Part shown: positions 61,101 through 64,000 of the stretch, piece after piece | Position numbering within the stretch: position 1 is the first letter of the stretch | How the letters are laid out: each line of letters opens with the position of its first letter | Assembly (NCBI GenBank): GCA_035048495.1 | Contig: CM068544.1 | Location: 42,991,893-43,055,892, forward strand | DNA: 64,000 bases | Direction of reading: 5' to 3' | Source: Euptelea pleiosperma | Taxonomy: Eukaryota > Streptophyta > Magnoliopsida > Ranunculales > Eupteleaceae | Notes under the pieces: model-generated | Told to the model about the DNA's origin: nothing | Databases searched by the model: none | The model's input: the letters and a program-made list of their open reading frames with translations, nothing else | Made by a program: the position numbers and the translations under genes

Positions 61101-64000
61101 GGCAATTTAAGTTGCAAAGGCTTGATTCGATTATGCCCTCTAGGGAGATGCTTAGCAGCGGAAGGTGAATTTTTTTTTTCTTTTCTGGGTAATTTGGGTT
61201 TGATCTTTGATGGGTTTATTTTGTTTTTGATAAGCCAGGCTTGTTAAGGGTTTACTCTGAGATAGATTTTTTTTTTATATATCTAGTACTGTTGATGGGC
61301 ATTGTTGTTATATATTTGTGTCTTTCTAGACTTGAAGATGGAGACTGTTGGTGGTAGCAGGGGAAGAGGTAAGAGAAGAGTGAAAACATGTGGGTTGTAA
61401 GGTAAAAGGCATGCCATTTGGGCCACTGACCGCATGGATGTTTAGCACACCCCTTGGTAGACATTCATACCAAAAATCAGCTTGTTTGATGATTCTTAGC
61501 CGTTTGATTTAATACCCAAAAAATGGTTGACTATTATCCGTTGGATTTAAAATAGTATATGAAATTAATAAATGGCAACCAAACAGCTTACAGATTAGAA
61601 CTAGAATACATGACCATATTAACCAAACAACATAAAAATTAGAAACAGTTCAAAATTAATAGCAACCCAGTTAAGAACTAGCTTTGAACTAGACTAAGGT
61701 TGAACTAGATCTAGAAAACATAATGTTCCCAAACAGGATCTAGTTTGGATTATTAAACCTATGCAATTGGTTGTGTTCTTTGGTTACCACGCTGATAGGC
61801 GAGGGGTTGACGGTCTCTTGGTTCCTTAATATCGGTTTAGGACGACCAAAAATACTGGACTGCTCTAACCTAGCACACAACCGCGTTATTTGTCGCTGTA
61901 AATTTTCTCTCCTTTAATGGCCACGCTCTTCTTGTCGACTGCAGGTTGCTGTCCCAGATTCTCTATATTCTGATTTCTAGTGTTCTAAGCCCATCCATTG
62001 ATCTCACAGATCTGAAAACTGGGCTTTGGTACCAGTTAAAGTAAAATGTAGCACAATGAATCCTAGGTTTAGGTATGAATTTTTCTAGGGTTTAGTGTCG
62101 CATGAACATGTTGAGTCAACAATGTAACGTGAACAGTGTTGAGTGAACAATGGAGAGAAGAGAGAAGAGGAGTAAAAAGAAGAACTAGGCTTACCAAACC
62201 ACACCAAGGAGAGATCTCTCTCTCAATTCAGTACTTAAATAAAGAAATAATATCCAGTCTCTATAAGGATGGCCAATCCTCCGTATATATAACCCCTTCT
62301 GTTAAAACATAATGAAAAGCATGAAAGAGACGGGCTCAGAAGGTTTCCAACAACCCGCAGTTCAAATATTAACATTGCCACTTTCTTCCATATCTATTTA
62401 TTATCTTGCTATTCAAAATTCTTTAGAGCAATAAGTTAATAAACTCTGCGGTCCCTATCCCCATACTATGTCAGAGTAGTTGTGAAGTAACTTTAATATT
62501 TCATTATACTCTATAGTTCAATATATGGCCAACATATCAACGTTCCAGCTTCCCACACCAAACATTCCAAAACCAGCAAGTCAAACCCAGCTAATCTTTG
62601 ACATACAATAATCCATACGTTCTGACGGAAGCCCAGATACTTGAATGGTGATGGTAGTGGCTCATATAATTGAACAGTGAAAATGTGATTAAAAAATAAG
62701 AGAGTCTATACAACATTCACTAGAATGGTGTAGGCGGTAACAATTCATGACCATTTTTTAGCTAAAAAAACTTTTCGATATAATATAAAAAATGACGACC
62801 TGGCATGCATATGAGTTATATGCAAATGAGGAAGGATATTATAGCACACTTCAGGTCTTTATTTGTGTGCTACTTGGCTAACTACAAAAACTAATTCAAC
62901 TGGGCAATGATCAGCCAATTTGAGCACAACTTGGCTGGCCTATTCGATGCAGTTTTTCATGACTTAGATAGGCCTTGTATAGGGCATGAAATGGGGCGGA
63001 TCTGAGCCGAGATCCGCTCCAATTCGAATCTTTATTTTGTGGGTTTAGATCCTTAAAATGAGATCCGGATAGAAAATGTTGTCGAATATGGATCCAGGGT
63101 AGTGGATCCAATTCAAATTTGGGTTGGATTCGGGTCATGTTGTTATGAATTCGGATTGGGGTCGGACATGGTCTTTGGCCTTGAATCCTTATTGAAAATA
63201 TATAGTTTGGAGGGGATCTGACTTGTATACGTACACATGGATCTGATATATATCCCCTTGTACCCTTATCAAAAAAATTATATATATACCCTTATACGGA
63301 TCTTGGTTCGGATACGGATCAAGGGATATGGATCAGAGTTGGATTTGAATCCAAATCTGGATCAGCTTGTTAAAATTCGATTTTGAATGTGGATCTATTG
63401 AGATCAGCTCTGGCAAATGTGTTTGATCAATTAAGAGGAAATTACGAATGATTTGAACATTTAATATTCTGGTAAAAAATATTGGTTGAACGATGCCAGC
63501 CTGTTAAGTTGTGAAGTCTCTGGATGTTTATACCACTGACCCGGGTTCAAAACTTGTCTTCGCTGACTAAAAATCGATCTGCTTGCCCTATCTCAAGGGC
63601 AAAAAGTGTTGGAACATTTTGTTAAATCATGTTTTAAGAGGTGCCAATGAGATCACAAACTCTTTATTTAACTAGGAGTTGTTTGCTCTGTATATAGGGG
63701 ATCCTATTCCATAATCACTCCTTTGTATTCCCTTTCTATTTTTTCAACAAATTTCTGGTTATTGAAAAACATAAAAGCCAATTAGTTACACTATTGTTCA
63801 TTTCTCTTGTAGGATCCGTGGTGGAATCCTGCTGTTGAGGAACAAGCAGTCATGCGAATTCATCGCATTGGTCAAACTAAAAGGGTAACAATCAAAAGGT
63901 TCATTGTGAAGGTATGGTCTTCCTGAACTCAATATTTTTTGTCACTCGTTCAGTAGTAGATTGGCAATTAATAGTTGGAGCACTGGTTGCAGGAATTAGT
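46155..64000 (+). CDS. RAD5A: RAD5A-like SNF2 helicase / RING E3 ligase (20 exons traced, 3' end outside)
   Basis: Exons: 46155-46730, 46857-46990, 48070-48205, 48500-48553, 48629-48775, 48872-49023, 49103-49187, 49283-49555, 49756-49902, 50028-50183, 52029-52096, 52839-52961, 53041-53140, 53248-53360, 55956-56234, 56370-56570, 57166-57259, 57355-57426, 63813-63911, 63993 onward. All use GT-AG and stay in frame for about 1,005 codons; Arabidopsis RAD5A is about 1,030, so only the last 20-30 are missing. Domains: an N-terminal UBA-like stretch, HIRAN (exons 1-3), the SNF2 ATPase with MGLGKT and DEAH, a RING finger ([10 protein letters not shown] ... CAHRLCREC ... CPVC) between the helicase lobes, and the C-terminal lobe with [11 protein letters not shown] and [13 protein letters not shown]5 proteins polyubiquitinate PCNA and remodel stalled forks in error-free damage tolerance in the nucleus. 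No stops or frameshifts were found. Confidence 0.93.
47360..47743 (+). mobile_element. TRIM retroelement in RAD5A intron 2
   Basis: 384 bp. Two 84-bp direct repeats (47360-47443, 47660-47743) start TGTTAGGATC and end GTCTTAACA. The first is followed by TGGTATCAGAGCC, a classic initiator-Met tRNA primer-binding site. AGCGAGGTGGAA, purine-rich, precedes the second. A perfect 5-bp duplication CTCCC lies at 47355-47359 and 47744-47748. It has no coding capacity: a terminal-repeat retrotransposon in miniature. The two repeats differ at only a few positions. Confidence 0.93.
50184..52028 (+). other. RAD5A intron 10 with retroelement-like remnants
   Basis: 1.8-kb intron. 50900-51180 reads weakly like a retroelement gag tail with a [10 protein letters not shown] knuckle-like stretch. 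51390-51720 has LTR-like GTTGGTACCAGAAACAGGG. Neither is secure. Confidence 0.35.
53600..54960 (+). mobile_element. Ty3/gypsy gag-protease fragment in RAD5A intron 14
   Basis: Plus-strand frames give a gag C-terminal region rich in Q/N/S/P (from about 53640), an intact-looking 195-codon stretch at 54064-54651, then an aspartic protease ([15 protein letters not shown] near 54655-54700, continuing to 54920). The style resembles Athila/Tat lineages. The active-site D-L-G-A replaces D-[TS]-G-A. Truncated after the protease, no RT. Confidence 0.75.
54961..55955. other. Rest of RAD5A intron 14, no element identified
   Basis: AT-rich, possibly retroelement non-coding DNA continuing from the fragment on the left. 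The intron is 2.6 kb in all. Confidence 0.4.
57695..58735. mobile_element. hAT-like element with TAGGGCTG ends, in RAD5A intron 18
   Basis: 1,041 bp. It starts TAGGGCTGCGACTCGGGC, and the reverse complement of its right end reads TAGGGCTGCAACTTGGAC; both continue into GGGTTG-rich arms. Duplication CCCACAAG (57687-57694) and CCCATAAG (58736-58743), 7 of 8. A family A copy is nested inside (57908-58305). No transposase frame. Confidence 0.78.
57908..58305. mobile_element. MITE family A copy 10, nested
   Basis: Arms CTCCAGTTACTGCCCTAAAA and reverse complement CTCCAATTACCACCCTAAAA, then the core GTATGAGCCATGTGGCACAC and its inverse. Flanks TTTTCACAA (57899-57907) and TTTTCATAA (58306-58314) agree at 8 of 9. 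Confidence 0.8.
59176..59990 (-). mobile_element. Copia RT-RNase H fragment, minus strand, with 3' LTR start
   Basis: Minus-strand frames: the RT C-terminus ([10 protein letters not shown] ... M-V-G-K-L-N-Y-L-T ... P-D-I-S-F) at 59980-59680, then RNase H ([17 protein letters not shown]) near 59400-59340. A polypurine GCTTGAGGGGGAG is followed by TGTTAATGTAACTGG at 59180, marking the start of a 3' LTR that runs to lower coordinates. Broken frames. Confidence 0.78.
60030..60345 (+). mobile_element. Copia RNase H tail and 3' LTR start, plus strand
   Basis: Plus-strand frames give [16 protein letters not shown] near 60040-60090 and [10 protein letters not shown] near 60195-60225, the C-terminal end of a copia polyprotein. 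GAAGGGG then TGTTTTCAGGAGTTTATATG from 60231 looks like a polypurine tract and LTR start. Opposite in orientation to the fragment on its left. Confidence 0.62.
60895..61168 (+). pseudogene. DUF761 protein fragment
   Basis: The plus-strand frame reads [12 protein letters not shown], a TAG stop, then [14 protein letters not shown], and ends [24 protein letters not shown] before a TGA at 61166. The ending is the DUF761 signature seen at the C-terminus of many small plant proteins of unknown function. The in-frame stop makes it non-functional as read. Confidence 0.68.
61425..61565. mobile_element. MITE family B partial copy (left half)
   Basis: GCATGGATGTTTAGCACACC, AATCAGCTTGTTTGATGATT and AAAAAATGGTTGAC match family B left and middle parts. 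The right half is absent. Confidence 0.55.
61738..63812. other. Rest of RAD5A intron 18
   Basis: Mostly decayed DNA. A minus-strand CTGGTACCAAAGCCC (about 62035-62020) next to TGTAGCAC (62047) could be a primer site beside an LTR end. GGATC-rich degenerate repeats fill 62990-63410. A GGGTTCAAAAC box near 63543 could be a SINE trace. None is secure. Confidence 0.35.

Larger units (their letters stand above)
60537..61737. mobile_element. MITE-like element carrying a DUF761 gene fragment
   Basis: The ends GCCTGTTTGG (from 60539) and CCAAACAGG (to 61737) are inverse, and ATCTAG flanks both sides (60531-60536, 61738-61743). The interior holds a gene fragment (60895-61168) and a partial family B sequence (61425-61565). 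The border pattern suggests a hAT-type element; the inverted repeat is short, so this is an inference. Confidence 0.52.

Noticed and set aside
63490..63610. A third SINE copy near GGGTTCAAAAC
   Set aside because: Only a B-box-like motif is seen; no shared body with the other copies and no target duplication.

Overview
The window is nuclear DNA of a flowering plant. Genes are split by GT-AG introns, the spaces between them are packed with retrotransposon and MITE remnants, and the proteins are plant-specific families (a DDT/PHD protein of the PTM type, a CYP76-type P450, a DUF3475/DUF668 protein of the PSI1 type, a RAD5A-type helicase). The species cannot be fixed from the sequence. No bacterial operon, CRISPR array, rRNA gene or free-standing tRNA gene was seen.

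Layout. 1-1.9 kb: decayed Ty1/copia body. 2.05-6.0 kb, minus: 5' part of a PTM-like DDT/PHD gene whose 3' exons lie left of the window. 6.7-12.6 kb: a TIR element, then a LINE inserted in an older LINE and itself split by a 3.3-kb LTR-like element. 13.5-15.75 kb: MITE cluster. 16.05-18.14 kb, plus: two-exon CYP76A-like P450 with one frameshift. 18.7-22.3 kb: a SINE, a minus-strand LINE wreck, a Helitron-like tandem pair. 22.96-26.04 kb: a compact minus-strand LTR element with a LINE inside its 3' LTR. 26-30.4 kb: decayed retroelement DNA. 30.5-32.24 kb, minus: intact single-exon PSI1-like gene. 33.4-45.6 kb: an unusually dense MITE field, with copies nested in the ends of other copies. 46.15-64.0 kb, plus: RAD5A-like gene with 20 coding exons traced, open across about 1,000 codons and running off the right edge. 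Its introns hold a TRIM, a Ty3/gypsy gag-protease fragment, two opposed copia pieces, a hAT-like element and a MITE-like element carrying a DUF761 gene fragment.

The four host genes do not form a pathway. RAD5A acts in error-free post-replication repair, PTM-type proteins are chromatin/transcription factors, CYP76 enzymes work in specialised metabolism, and PSI1-type proteins act in growth signalling. The PTM-like and RAD5A genes appear to be an ancient neighbour pair (Arabidopsis has AT5G22760 and AT5G22750, from memory), here pushed about 40 kb apart by repeats.

The most distinctive content is the repeat biology: at least ten copies of a palindromic MITE family with G-box ends, MITEs inserted inside the terminal repeats of other MITEs with exact 8-9 bp duplications, a SINE family with 13- and 16-bp perfect duplications, a 384-bp TRIM in a RAD5A intron, and a probable gene-capturing MITE. 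Exon and element boundaries were read by eye from splice signals, reading frame, terminal repeats and duplications; nothing was aligned by computer.
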